A DNA stretch of 13,590 bases from Conexibacteraceae bacterium (GTDB lineage Bacteria > Actinomycetota > Thermoleophilia > Solirubrobacterales > Solirubrobacteraceae): positions 1 through 13,590 of the forward strand of contig WQWK01000024.1 of assembly GCA_009785395.1 (NCBI GenBank), given 5' to 3'. A program made the translations under genes and the position numbers. The notes beneath the pieces are model-generated. The model was not told the DNA's origin. It did not search any database and saw only the letters and a program-made list of their open reading frames with translations. This document shows, piece after piece, positions 1 to 7,672 of this stretch; position 1 is the first letter of the stretch; every line of letters begins with the position of its first letter.

Positions 1-630
1 ATCACGAGCCCAGGTTCCGCTGGTCGCGTCGAGCAGGCCGCTCGTGGAGGCGATCGTCGACTCGTTCACGAGCCGGCCGGTGAGCCACAGGCCCAGGAGG
101 TCCGGGATCAGCGCGATCCGGGCGGCCGACGCGAAGCTGGGGCTGGATCGCTCGGCCATCAGCTGGAAGATCGTGTTGATCGGCATCGTCTGGATGCCCG
201 TGCGGGCGTACAGCTCGGCGCGCGGGACGCGGCTGAACGTGCGCGCGATCACGGCGTCGGTGGTGCGGGCGTCCCGGTAGTGGAATGGCAGCCCGAGCAT
301 CCGTCCCCGCTCGTCGAGCATCGCGTAATCGACGCCCCAGGTGTCGATGCCGATGCCGTCAAGCTTGGGGCCAGCGGTCGCTGCGCCCGGCCCTGCCGAC
401 GCTGCGGCGGCCGCCAGGCCTTCGAGCATGTTGGTGAAGATGCCCGGCAGATTCCAGTGGCGACCGTCGTGCAGGAACAGCGATTCGGTGGCGAAGCGCG
501 ACTTGACCTCGAGTGAGACGGAGTCGTCGTCGAAGCTCCCCAGCACGACGCGACCGCTCTCGGCGCCGAGATCGATCGCCACCAGGGAGCGGCTCGTGCG
601 GCCCGGACTCGTGCCGGGTGGGCGGGCCAT
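1..630 (-). CDS. rhaB: Rhamnulokinase, FGGY family (N-terminal 210 codons; truncated by window edge)
   Basis: Cytoplasmic sugar kinase that phosphorylates L-rhamnulose to L-rhamnulose-1-phosphate with ATP. My translation from the ATG at 630 gives 210 codons with no stop up to base 1, so the C-terminal half lies outside the window. The N-terminal phosphate-binding segment reads VAIDLGAESGRVVLG (about residues 17-31). It is followed by IDTWGVDYAMLDERG, YRDART and GIQTMPINTIFQL, which match the pattern of rhamnulokinases better than that of xylulo-, glycerol- or AI-2 kinases. The segment LLGLWLTGRLVNESTIASTSGLLD near the window edge also fits. The gene is last in the visible operon and starts 4 bases after the permease stop codon, with only a weak purine stretch (TAGAAG) upstream, so translational coupling is likely. 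The rhizobial homologue is named rhaK. Confidence 0.9.
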   Translation of the reverse strand, partial: MARPPGTSPGRTSRSLVAIDLGAESGRVVLGSFDDDSVSLEVKSRFATESLFLHDGRHWNLPGIFTNMLEGLAAAAASAGPGAATAGPKLDGIGIDTWGVDYAMLDERGRMLGLPFHYRDARTTDAVIARTFSRVPRAELYARTGIQTMPINTIFQLMAERSSPSFASAARIALIPDLLGLWLTGRLVNESTIASTSGLLDATSGTWARD

Positions 631-633
631 CTT

Positions 634-1722
634 CTAACCGCCCGGATCGGCCCGCAGCGAGCCAGCGCGCCTGTACGAGCGCAACCGGATCAGGTCGCGC
701 GCCCGCCGTGTGAGCGCGGCGGCGTTGGGCACCAGCACGCTCAGGATCAGCAGTGCGCCCGAGATCACCTGGTAGTCGTTCTCGTTGATCGAGGTGCCGA
801 TCAGCAACGCGCTGCGCAGTCCGCCGTAGATGAAGGCGGCCAGAACCACGCCGAGGATCGTGCCACGGCCGCCGAAGATCGAGACACCGCCGAGCAGCAC
901 GATCGTGACCACCTGAAGCTCGAAGCCGATGCCGATGTTCTCGCCCGCCGATGACAGCTCGAACGCGTAGAGCATGCCGACGAGGGCGCAGATCACACCG
1001 GACAGGACGTAGAGGCCGAGCTTGATGCGCTTGACGCGGATGCCCGCGTGGAACGCCGCCTCCTGGTTGAGGCCGATCGCGTACAGCGACCTCCCCAGCG
1101 GCGTCATCTTGAGAATGATTCCCGTTATCAATGCCAGCACCAGGAAGATCGCCACCGACCATGAGAGCCAGCTGATTCCGAGGAATCCGACGACCCCGAG
1201 GTTGTTGTAGGGCGACGGGAAGCTCGACACCGTGTTCGGCCCGAGGACGACGTTGGCGATGCCGCGGTAGAACGTCAGCGTTCCGATCGTGACCGCCAGC
1301 GACGGCAGCCCCACCCGCGTCACCAGCAGGCCGTTGATCAGGCCGCAGGCCACGCCGATCGCGATCACGACGACGAAGATCGGGCCCATCGACCAGTGGT
1401 GCATCACCAGCACGCCCATCGTCTCCGCCGACACCGCCAGGATCGAGGCGATCGAGAGGTCGATCTCCCCGGTCAGGATGATCAGCGTCATCGGGATCGC
1501 CATGATCGCCAGGTCGCCGATGTTCGTGCAGAGGGTGAAGATGTTGTAGCTGCCGAAGAACTCCGGTGAGATCGCCCCGCCGAAGATGAAGACTCCGATC
1601 AGGATCAGCAGCAGCGCGGACTCCCAGCGCAGAAGCGAGCGCAGGCGCTCCCTGATGCCGCGGCCGTCCTGCACGGGCTGAGCCTGGCTCTGCGCCGGCT
1701 GCGGCTGAGTCTCGTCAGGCAC
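634..1722 (-). CDS. rhaQ: Rhamnose ABC transporter permease (second permease)
   Basis: Inner-membrane permease of 362 residues in the ribose/AraH-like family of carbohydrate ABC importers. A polar Gln/Pro-rich N-terminus (about 1-33) is followed by a series of hydrophobic segments. The family-typical LTGEIDLSIAS lies near residues 83-93, SLAVTIGTLTFYRGIANVVLG near 141-161, an EAA-loop-like stretch (GRSLYAIGLNQEAAFHAGI) in the middle, and LLGGVSIFGGRGT towards the C-terminus. It should pair with the other permease and the double ATPase. Translation begins at GTG 1722, inside the end of the upstream permease (8-nt overlap), with AAAGG about 9 nt upstream. The ligand assignment to rhamnose rests on the neighbouring kinase, aldolase and mutarotase; the sequence alone would only say sugar permease. 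Confidence 0.87.
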   Translation of the reverse strand: MPDETQPQPAQSQAQPVQDGRGIRERLRSLLRWESALLLILIGVFIFGGAISPEFFGSYNIFTLCTNIGDLAIMAIPMTLIILTGEIDLSIASILAVSAETMGVLVMHHWSMGPIFVVVIAIGVACGLINGLLVTRVGLPSLAVTIGTLTFYRGIANVVLGPNTVSSFPSPYNNLGVVGFLGISWLSWSVAIFLVLALITGIILKMTPLGRSLYAIGLNQEAAFHAGIRVKRIKLGLYVLSGVICALVGMLYAFELSSAGENIGIGFELQVVTIVLLGGVSIFGGRGTILGVVLAAFIYGGLRSALLIGTSINENDYQVISGALLILSVLVPNAAALTRRARDLIRLRSYRRAGSLRADPGG

Positions 1723-2755
1723 CGAGCCGCACCTTTCGCTTCTGCAGCGCAGCCCCCAGCCGCAGCTGGATGCCGCGGTCGAGCGTGATCGCGACGATCA
1801 ACAGCAGGCCGGCGATCGCCTCTGTCCACAGCGACGCCACACCGAGCACGTTGAGCGCCGAGTTGATCGTCTGGAGCAGGAGCGCACCCAGCGCGGCGCC
1901 GACGACGCTGCCGCTCCCGCCGAAGATCGCGACGCCACCGACCACGACGGACGCGACGATCTGCAGCTCCAGGCCGGTTGCGGCCGTGGAGTTGATCGTG
2001 TTGTACTGCGTCGCCCACATCACGCCGCCCAGGCCGGCGATCGTCCCGCATATCACGAACGCGGCGAGCAGGCGGCGTGCCGTCCTGATGCCCGCGCGCT
2101 CAGCCGCCGCCGGGTCGGAGCCGATCGCGTACAGGTCCCGGCCGGAGCGGAAGTAGCGCAGGCAATATGCGGCGACGGCGACGAACACCGCGGCCGCCAG
2201 CGCCAGGTCCGGGATGCCCAGGACCGTGTCCTGGAAGATGTTGACGAACGAGTTGGGGAGCGAGCTCGCGACGACCTCGTTGCTGCCGGCGATGATCGTG
2301 AGGACGCCGCGGACGATGTAGAGCATCGCCAGCGTGACCACCAGGCTCGGCACGCGGGCGAGCGCCGTGATCGTGCCGGTGACGAAGCCGCACGCCATGC
2401 CGACGCCCGCGCCGGCAAGAAATACGAGCGGGATCGCGATCCCGTGGTGGGTCTGGAAGAGGTTCGCGGAGACGTAGGCGGAGAGGCCGACCACCGAGCC
2501 GACCGACAGGTCCACGTTGCGCGTGAGGATCACCGCGGCCTCACCGACCGCGACCACGACGTACAGCGCCGATTCGGCGAGGATGAAGCGGATGTTCGAG
2601 CCGTCCAGGAAGCGCGGCTGGATGGCCGTGGTGATGATCACGAAAAGGGCCAGCACCCCGACGATCCCGAAGGTCCGCGCCCGCAGGACCACGTCGACCA
2701 TCCGGCGCTTGTCGGTATCGGTGACCGGAGGGGCCTGCTCGGCGGTCGCTGTCAC
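1715..2755 (-). CDS. rhaP: Rhamnose ABC transporter permease (first permease)
   Basis: Membrane permease of 346 residues, paralogous to the permease that follows it. Visible landmarks are ILTRNVDLSVGSVVGLSAY (about 76-94), VPSLVVTLAMLYIVRGVLTIIAG (135-157), the EAA-like loop GRDLYAIGSDPAAAERAGI (205-223) and VVGGVAIFGGSGSVVGAALGA (271-291). About 20 polar residues precede the first hydrophobic segment. The reading frame is open upstream to 2902, but that extension lies over the 3' end of the ATPase gene and is Arg-rich and unlike this family. I therefore choose GTG 2755 (VTATAEQAPPVTDTD). This start lies in the second copy of a 29-bp direct repeat and overlaps the TGA of a 12-codon mini-ORF (GTGA). 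ATG 2698 (MVDVV) is a possible alternative. It ends 8 nt inside the next permease. Confidence 0.85.
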   Translation of the reverse strand: MTATAEQAPPVTDTDKRRMVDVVLRARTFGIVGVLALFVIITTAIQPRFLDGSNIRFILAESALYVVVAVGEAAVILTRNVDLSVGSVVGLSAYVSANLFQTHHGIAIPLVFLAGAGVGMACGFVTGTITALARVPSLVVTLAMLYIVRGVLTIIAGSNEVVASSLPNSFVNIFQDTVLGIPDLALAAAVFVAVAAYCLRYFRSGRDLYAIGSDPAAAERAGIRTARRLLAAFVICGTIAGLGGVMWATQYNTINSTAATGLELQIVASVVVGGVAIFGGSGSVVGAALGALLLQTINSALNVLGVASLWTEAIAGLLLIVAITLDRGIQLRLGAALQKRKVRLGA

Positions 2756-2798
2756 GACGCGCTGCCTTGCTGCTCGGCGGTCGCTGTCACGACGCGCT
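2735..2798. repeat. Two-copy 29-bp direct repeat (35-bp period) at the rhaT/rhaP junction
   Basis: Bases 2735-2763 and 2770-2798 are identical over 29 bp, separated by 6 bp. The period of 35 bp is not a multiple of three, so the duplication shifts the frame and leaves two consecutive GTGA stop/start junctions. The simplest reading is a tandem duplication of an ancestral rhaT-rhaP overlap. Confidence 0.93.
2752..2790 (-). CDS. Possible 12-codon mini-ORF between rhaT and rhaP
   Basis: Reading from GTG 2790, the frame encodes VTATAEQQGSAS and stops at TGA 2754-2752. Its start overlaps the rhaT stop as GTGA, and its stop overlaps the rhaP GTG at 2755 as GTGA. The start has a better Shine-Dalgarno-like element (GGGAG, 6 nt upstream) than the rhaP start itself. 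The first seven codons are identical to the first seven of rhaP, and the last four residues (GSAS) repeat the end of RhaT, because the segment is a tandem duplication of the junction. Whether it is translated is unknown; a peptide function is not implied. Confidence 0.4.
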   Translation of the reverse strand: MTATAEQQGSAS

Positions 2799-4364
2799 CC
2801 CGTCTCCGGTGCCGCTGCTGAGAACCTGCCCGGTGCCGGCCGCAATGATCCGCTCCTCAGTCGCTTCGGCGTGCGTGAGCGTTGCGACCAGTCGTCCCTC
2901 ACGCATCACCATGATCCGGTCCGCGAGCGTCAGGACCTCCGGCAGCTCGGATGAGATCACCAGCACGGCGACACCCTCGGAGGCGAGCTCCGCCAGGAGC
3001 TTGTGAACATCCGCCTTCGTGCCGACGTCGATGCCCCGCGTGGGCTCGTCGACGATCAGCAGGGACGGGCGCCGTGCGAGCCATTTGGCGAGCACGACCT
3101 TCTGCTGGTTGCCGCCCGAGAGCGAGCTGACGGCATTGCCGAGGCGGCGGTACTTCACCTGCAGACGGCCGGCCCAGCTCTTCGCGAACGTGCGCTCCAC
3201 CCGCGAGAACAGCAGTCCGCGTCGCCGCAGCTCCGGCAGCGAGGCGAGCGAGATGTTGTCGGCGATGGACATGTCCATGACCAGGCCGTGCTGGCGCCGA
3301 TCCTCCGGAACGAGGCCGATCCCGGCCTCCATCGCCGCGTTCGGCGAGCCCTTCGGCAACCGCCGCCCCGCGATCGTCACGGTGCCGGCGTCATACCGGT
3401 CGATCCCGAAGATCGCCCGCGCGACCTCCGTCCGCCCCGCCCCGACCAGCCCGGCCAGGGCGACCACCTCTCCGGCGTGGACATCGAACGAGATGTCCAA
3501 GAAGACGCCCTCGCGGGTCAGACGCTCGACCTTCAGGACGACGTCACCGCGCTGTCCGCTCGTGTGCTCACGCGCGAGCACCTCGCGCCCGACCATCGCG
3601 CGCACCAGATCGTCGGCCGTCAGGTCCTCGAGCTCAGAGGACATCACGAAGGCGCCGTCGCGCAGAACCGTGACTCGCTGGCACAGCGCGAACGCCTCCT
3701 CGAGCCGGTGCGAGATGAAGAGCACGGCGGTGCCGTGCGAGCGCAGGTTTCTGACGACGCGGAAGAGCCGCTCGACCTCGACCGGCGAGAGCGACGCCGT
3801 GGGCTCGTCCATGATCACGACCCTGGCGTCCAGCGACAGCGCCTTGGCGATCTCGACCAGCTGCTGCTCGGCGATCGATAGCCCGCGAGCGATGCGGTCC
3901 GGGTCGAGCCTGACGCCGAGCCGCCCGAAGATCTCCCTGACGGCACTGTTCATCGCGCGGTAATCGATGCGGCGGGCGCTCCGCAGCGGCTGGCGGCCGA
4001 TGAACACGTTCTCGGAGACGCTGAGGTCCGGGAACAGTGTCGGCTCCTGGTAGATCACCGCGATGCCCTGATCGCGCGCCTCAGCGGTGGTCGCCAGCAC
4101 GACGGCGTCACCGCCCATCTCCAGGGCGCCCGCGTCCGGGAGCAGGACTCCGCCCAGCAGCTTCACGAGCGTGGACTTGCCGGCGCCGTTCTCGCCGATC
4201 AGCGCGTGCGCCTCACCCGCGTACAGCTCCAGCGACACGTCGCTGAGCGCAGCGACGCCGCCGTAAGACTTGCTGACGTGCCGGGCCGCCAGGACCGGCA
4301 CGTCAGCGTGGTCCGAACCAGGTGTGTGGTTCGGCGTCTCGAGCGTGGAGTTTGGGTCAGTCAC
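2787..4364 (-). CDS. rhaT: Rhamnose ABC transporter ATP-binding protein (two nucleotide-binding domains)
   Basis: Cytoplasmic ATPase of 525 residues that powers the sugar importer, with the tandem-domain layout of RbsA/MglA-type proteins (usually about 500 residues). Domain 1 has Walker A GENGAGKST (58-66), signature LSIAEQQ (162-168), Walker B VVIMDEP (182-188) and the switch His in ISHR (217-220). Domain 2 has the degenerate Walker A typical of these proteins (GLVGAGRTE, 305-313), signature LSGGNQQ (415-421) and Walker B LLIVDEP (435-441); SSE replaces the switch-His motif. The start is GTG 4364, with only a weak AGG upstream. The first 20 residues are a polar leader, so a slightly later start cannot be excluded. 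The stop lies in the first copy of the 29-bp junction repeat. It lies 51 nt after the binding-protein gene. This RhaT is an ABC ATPase and is unrelated to the E. coli proton symporter of the same name. Confidence 0.9.
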   Translation of the reverse strand: MTDPNSTLETPNHTPGSDHADVPVLAARHVSKSYGGVAALSDVSLELYAGEAHALIGENGAGKSTLVKLLGGVLLPDAGALEMGGDAVVLATTAEARDQGIAVIYQEPTLFPDLSVSENVFIGRQPLRSARRIDYRAMNSAVREIFGRLGVRLDPDRIARGLSIAEQQLVEIAKALSLDARVVIMDEPTASLSPVEVERLFRVVRNLRSHGTAVLFISHRLEEAFALCQRVTVLRDGAFVMSSELEDLTADDLVRAMVGREVLAREHTSGQRGDVVLKVERLTREGVFLDISFDVHAGEVVALAGLVGAGRTEVARAIFGIDRYDAGTVTIAGRRLPKGSPNAAMEAGIGLVPEDRRQHGLVMDMSIADNISLASLPELRRRGLLFSRVERTFAKSWAGRLQVKYRRLGNAVSSLSGGNQQKVVLAKWLARRPSLLIVDEPTRGIDVGTKADVHKLLAELASEGVAVLVISSELPEVLTLADRIMVMREGRLVATLTHAEATEERIIAAGTGQVLSSGTGDGSAS

Positions 4365-4390
4365 CTGACCTGATTTTCCGCTCTGGTGGA

Positions 4391-4431
4391 CCAGTTCTTC
4401 CTGGAAGTGTTGCTCCTAGAAGTGGAACTGG
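4391..4431. other. Inverted repeat straddling the rhaS stop codon
   Basis: CCAGTTC (4391-4397) and GAACTGG (4425-4431) form a 7-bp inverted repeat with a 27-nt interior that includes the rhaS stop codon (4416-4418). Structures after binding-protein genes often help keep SBP mRNA more abundant than permease mRNA; that role is inference here, and the long loop makes the structure only modestly convincing. Confidence 0.35.
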
Positions 4432-5504
4432 GCGATGTTCTTCTTGTTGAAGACCGTCGGCGGGCCGAGCAGGATCTGCTTGTCAGCCCCGATCTTGTAC
4501 TTCCCGAGCTTGCCGGCCGTGAACGTCTGGCCCGTCTTGCCGGAGATCTTGCCCGACGCGAAATTCACCGCCGCATAGGCAGCCAGGTAACCCAGGTTCG
4601 CCGGGTTCCAGAGCTCGAATGCGGTGACGGTGCCGTCGTCGACGTACTTCTTCATGGACAGGGGCGTGCCGAGGCCGGTGAGCTTCACCTTGCCGCGGTA
4701 CTGCTTGGTGTCAAGGACGCCTGCCGCGGCCACGATCCCGACGGTGGTGGGCGAGATGATGCCGCCCAGGCTCGGGTACTTCTGCAGCATGCCCTCGGTC
4801 ACCTGGGTGGCGGTGGTCGGATCGTCGTTGCCGTACACGATGTCCACCAGCTTGATCTTCGGGTACTTCTTCAGCTCCTTCTTCATGTACCCGATCCAGG
4901 CGTTCTGGTTGGTTGCCGACGCCTCGGCCGAGACGATGCCGAGCTGACCCTTGTCGTGCATCTCCTTGGCGATCACGTCGACCTCGCTGGTGCCGATCGC
5001 AGCCGTCGAGGCCTGGTTCACGAACAGGTCACGACAGGTGGGCGCGTCCGAGTCGTAGGTCACGACCGCGATGCCGCGCGCCATCGCCTGCTTGAGCGTC
5101 GGGCAGAGCGCCGTCGGATCGGTGGCCGACACGATCAGCGCATTGGCGCCCTTGGCGATGTCGGACTGAATCACCGGGAGCTGCGCGGAGGCCGTGGCGG
5201 AGCTGCCACTGGTCTCACTGCCCTTCTCACCGAGTGCCTTCAGGGCAGCCAGAGCACCGCCGCTCTTGACGCTGTCCGACACGGTGAAATACGAGTTGCC
5301 GAGCTGCTTGGGCACGACGAACACGTTGAGGCCCGTCTTGAGCCCGGCAGCGGCGGATGCGCTGCGCGCGTGCCGGGTGCTCGCCGAAGCGATGCTCGAC
5401 ACCGCGAATCCTGCGACCAGCGCGGCGGTCAGCACCGCCACGAGGCTCCGGGTGAGCCCGGAACCATGATTCCGTGATGGGAACAAGTCCCGAAATACCT
5501 GCAT
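4416..5504 (-). CDS. rhaS: Rhamnose ABC transporter substrate-binding protein
   Basis: Exported sugar-binding protein of 362 residues in the periplasmic-binding-protein type 1 (ribose/AI-2-binding-like) family. ATG 5504 is chosen because a strong Shine-Dalgarno element (AAGGAG) lies just upstream; the frame stays open to 5561 but without comparable support. Residues 1-19 are a polar, basic N-region, about 20-41 a hydrophobic core ending SSIASA, and cleavage after ASA is plausible. No lipobox cysteine follows the core; the only early cysteines are at 134 and 157. The mature part has the family's alternating pattern (VIQSDIAKGANALIVSATDPTAL, ARGIAVVTYDSDAP, GGIISPTTVGIVAAAGVL). It lies 53 nt after the aldolase-dehydrogenase gene with a hairpin between them. 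Rhamnose is assigned from context; homology alone would permit other sugars or AI-2. Confidence 0.87.
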   Translation of the reverse strand: MQVFRDLFPSRNHGSGLTRSLVAVLTAALVAGFAVSSIASASTRHARSASAAAGLKTGLNVFVVPKQLGNSYFTVSDSVKSGGALAALKALGEKGSETSGSSATASAQLPVIQSDIAKGANALIVSATDPTALCPTLKQAMARGIAVVTYDSDAPTCRDLFVNQASTAAIGTSEVDVIAKEMHDKGQLGIVSAEASATNQNAWIGYMKKELKKYPKIKLVDIVYGNDDPTTATQVTEGMLQKYPSLGGIISPTTVGIVAAAGVLDTKQYRGKVKLTGLGTPLSMKKYVDDGTVTAFELWNPANLGYLAAYAAVNFASGKISGKTGQTFTAGKLGKYKIGADKQILLGPPTVFNKKNIAQFHF

Positions 5505-5537
5505 GAACACCCTCTCCTTCCATTGGTTTGCAGCATT

Positions 5538-5552
5538 GCGGCCTGAGGCCGC
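5538..5552. other. Small GC-rich hairpin between rhaEW and rhaS
   Basis: GCGGCC and GGCCGC flank a 3-nt loop in the 53-nt gap between the aldolase-dehydrogenase stop and the strong rhaS ribosome binding site. There is no T-run, so it is more likely a processing or stability element than a terminator. The role is inferred. Confidence 0.45.
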
Positions 5553-5557
5553 TCGGC

Positions 5558-7672
5558 TCACCTGGGGTAGGCGGCCGTGACACCACCGTCGACGTTGATC
5601 ACGTTCCCGGTGGACTTACTGGATCGCGGACCGGCCATGTAGGCGATCGCCTCGGCCACGTCCTCGGGCAAGACACTGACACCGAGCTTGGTGCGCCCCT
5701 GGTAGAACTCCTGGAGATCCTCCTCCTCGAGCCCGTAGGTGCCCGCTCGCTCGGCCTTCCAGTCTGAGGACCAGATCGCTGACCCCTCAATGACAGCGTC
5801 CGGGTTCACCGTGTTGACACGAATCCCGGACGGGCCGCCCTCCTCCGCCAGGCAGCGTGCCAGGTGCAGTGCCGCCGCCTTGGCCGACGAGTACGCCGAC
5901 GCGTTCGCGCCCGCGACGAGCGCGTTCTTGGAGGCGACAAAGACGATCGATCCACCGCGGCCCTGTTCACCCATCACGCGGAAGGCCTCCCTCGCGGACA
6001 GGAACGTACCCCGCGCGAGGACCGCGTAATTGCGCTCCCAGGCCGCGAGCGTCGTCTCCGTGACCGGGGCGCTGCTCGCCAGGCCGGCGGAGGCGACGAG
6101 AATGTCGAGTCCGCCGTACTCGAGCACCGTGTGGCGAACCATCTCCACCACGGCGTCCTCGCTGGTGACGTCGACGCGGATGGCCTTGGCACGCCCTGTC
6201 CCATGCCGCGCCACCAGCTCGTCCGCGACCGCGATCGCGCCGTCGACGTTGATGTCGGCGACCGCCACATGCGCGCCGAGCTCGGCCAGCAGCCGCGCCG
6301 TCGCACGGCCGATCCCGCTGCCTCCGCCGGTGATCAGCGCGATCCGCCCGGAGAGCTCCCGTGGCTTGGGCGCCTGCGCAAGCTTGTAGCGCTCGAGCGG
6401 CCAGTACTCGATCTTGAATGCCTCCTCCTCCGACAGCGACCGGAACCCGCCGAGCGCGTCAGCCGCGTCCTGCACAGCGATCGCGCGATGGTAGAGGTCG
6501 CGGGCGACCCGGGTCCGCTTGCGCTCGGGGCCGGCGGTGATCAGACCCACCCCCGGGACCAGCACCACACGTGGGCCGGCGGGGTCGCACGCGAACGGGC
6601 GCGTCTCGTCATCGACGTTGCGCTCGTAGTAGTCGCGATACCAGTGCGAGTACTCGCCGACACCGCGTTTGAAGGCCTCGCGCAGCGCGGCGGCGTCACC
6701 GCCGGCCGGGTCGTAGTCGACCACCAGCGGCTTGTGCTTGGTGTTGATCAGGTGGTCCGGGCAGGGCGCGCCCACCTGGCTGACCTGCGGAGCGCGGGCC
6801 GAAGACACGAACTCGAGCGCCTCGGGGCTGCGGTCGACCTCGAGGATCATCTGCGTCGTGTCCTGCATCAGCGCGCCGCGCAGGGTCGGCAACGTGTCGG
6901 CGAGCAGTTCCCGCGCCGCGTCCTCCCCCAGGGGCCGGACCCGCGAGCCACCGAGCCCGAAGCGTCCGCCGGCCGCGCGAGAGATGGCGTCGGCCGCGCG
7001 TGTTGTGAACTCGATCGTGGCCGCGTAGCTCTCGGCGCCGCTGCTGCCCCAGGTGACGAGGCCGTGCTTTGCGAGCAGGACCGCACGCGCCTTCGGGTTG
7101 GCCTCCAGCAGCTGCCAGATCTTCCGCGACATCGCAAAGCCCGGGCGCTCGTAGTCGAGCCAGACGGCCTCGTCGCCGAACTCAGCCTCGGCGAGCTCGC
7201 GCCCCCGCGGGTTCGAGGTCAGCGCGATGACGGCGTCCGGGTGCGCATGGTCGACGTGGTCGGCCGGCACGAACGCGTGCAGCAGCGTCTCGATCGACGG
7301 GCGGGGCTGGTCGGGCCTGAGCGCGCTGCGCAGCAGGTAGTCCACCATCTCGGCGTCCTGCATCTCCTCGCGTTCGCGCAGCAGCAGCAGATCGTCCAGC
7401 CGCAACCCCGGGAACCCGGCGACAGTGATCGTCGCGAGGTCGGTGCCGGAGCCCTTCACGTAGAGCGCCCGCACGCTGCGGCCCGTGTGATCGTTGACGG
7501 TCGTCTTCGCGGACGTGTTACCGCCGCCCTGATTGGCGAGCGCGCGGTCGGCGCCGAGCAGGTTGGACCGGTAGACGAGCCCGTCCAGCAGGTCGAGCGG
7601 ACCCGCCGCGTCGTCGTCCCAGTGGCTCACCGGCGCCGGGATGCCGTCCAGCGTTCTCACAGCTCCGCTCAT
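5558..7672 (-). CDS. rhaEW: Bifunctional rhamnulose-1-phosphate aldolase / L-lactaldehyde dehydrogenase
   Basis: Fused cytoplasmic enzyme of 704 residues. The N-terminal class II aldolase/adducin domain (to about 430) should cleave L-rhamnulose-1-phosphate to dihydroxyacetone phosphate and L-lactaldehyde. It carries NQGGGNTSAK (47-56), the metal-binding HVDHAHPD (139-146) and AKHGLVTWG (201-209). The C-terminal short-chain dehydrogenase domain (about 440-704) should oxidise lactaldehyde to lactate. It has the nucleotide-binding TGGGSGIG (448-455), a catalytic Ser in FVASKN, and YSSAK (594-598) as the Tyr-Lys pair. Length and architecture match the known bifunctional family (B. subtilis YuxG type; also annotated RhaD). 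ATG 7672 overlaps the regulator's TGA as TGATG, with GAGG upstream; an in-frame TTG one codon earlier is less likely. No truncation was seen. Confidence 0.92.
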   Translation of the reverse strand: MSGAVRTLDGIPAPVSHWDDDAAGPLDLLDGLVYRSNLLGADRALANQGGGNTSAKTTVNDHTGRSVRALYVKGSGTDLATITVAGFPGLRLDDLLLLREREEMQDAEMVDYLLRSALRPDQPRPSIETLLHAFVPADHVDHAHPDAVIALTSNPRGRELAEAEFGDEAVWLDYERPGFAMSRKIWQLLEANPKARAVLLAKHGLVTWGSSGAESYAATIEFTTRAADAISRAAGGRFGLGGSRVRPLGEDAARELLADTLPTLRGALMQDTTQMILEVDRSPEALEFVSSARAPQVSQVGAPCPDHLINTKHKPLVVDYDPAGGDAAALREAFKRGVGEYSHWYRDYYERNVDDETRPFACDPAGPRVVLVPGVGLITAGPERKRTRVARDLYHRAIAVQDAADALGGFRSLSEEEAFKIEYWPLERYKLAQAPKPRELSGRIALITGGGSGIGRATARLLAELGAHVAVADINVDGAIAVADELVARHGTGRAKAIRVDVTSEDAVVEMVRHTVLEYGGLDILVASAGLASSAPVTETTLAAWERNYAVLARGTFLSAREAFRVMGEQGRGGSIVFVASKNALVAGANASAYSSAKAAALHLARCLAEEGGPSGIRVNTVNPDAVIEGSAIWSSDWKAERAGTYGLEEEDLQEFYQGRTKLGVSVLPEDVAEAIAYMAGPRSSKSTGNVINVDGGVTAAYPR

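Noticed and set aside
2756..2902. N-terminal extension of the first permease to 2902
   Set aside because: It overlaps the last 38 codons of the ATPase gene, is Arg-rich, and has no equivalent in permeases of this family. The GTGA junction gives a natural start.
4386..5477. Plus-strand open frame (363 codons) opposite the binding-protein gene
   Set aside because: It is a shadow of rhaS codon bias; the composition is low-complexity (Leu, Val, Gly, Arg, His) with no recognisable motif.
1..5504. AI-2 (Lsr) or ribose uptake system instead of rhamnose
   Set aside because: The transporter alone would permit it, but the kinase motifs (IDTWGVDY, GIQTMPINT), the fused aldolase-dehydrogenase, the RhaM mutarotase and the rhamnosidase all point to rhamnose.
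5558..7672. L-fuculose-phosphate aldolase or an unrelated class II aldolase
   Set aside because: The long aldolase domain fused to a short-chain dehydrogenase is characteristic of the rhamnulose-phosphate aldolase/lactaldehyde dehydrogenase family, and no fucose genes are nearby.
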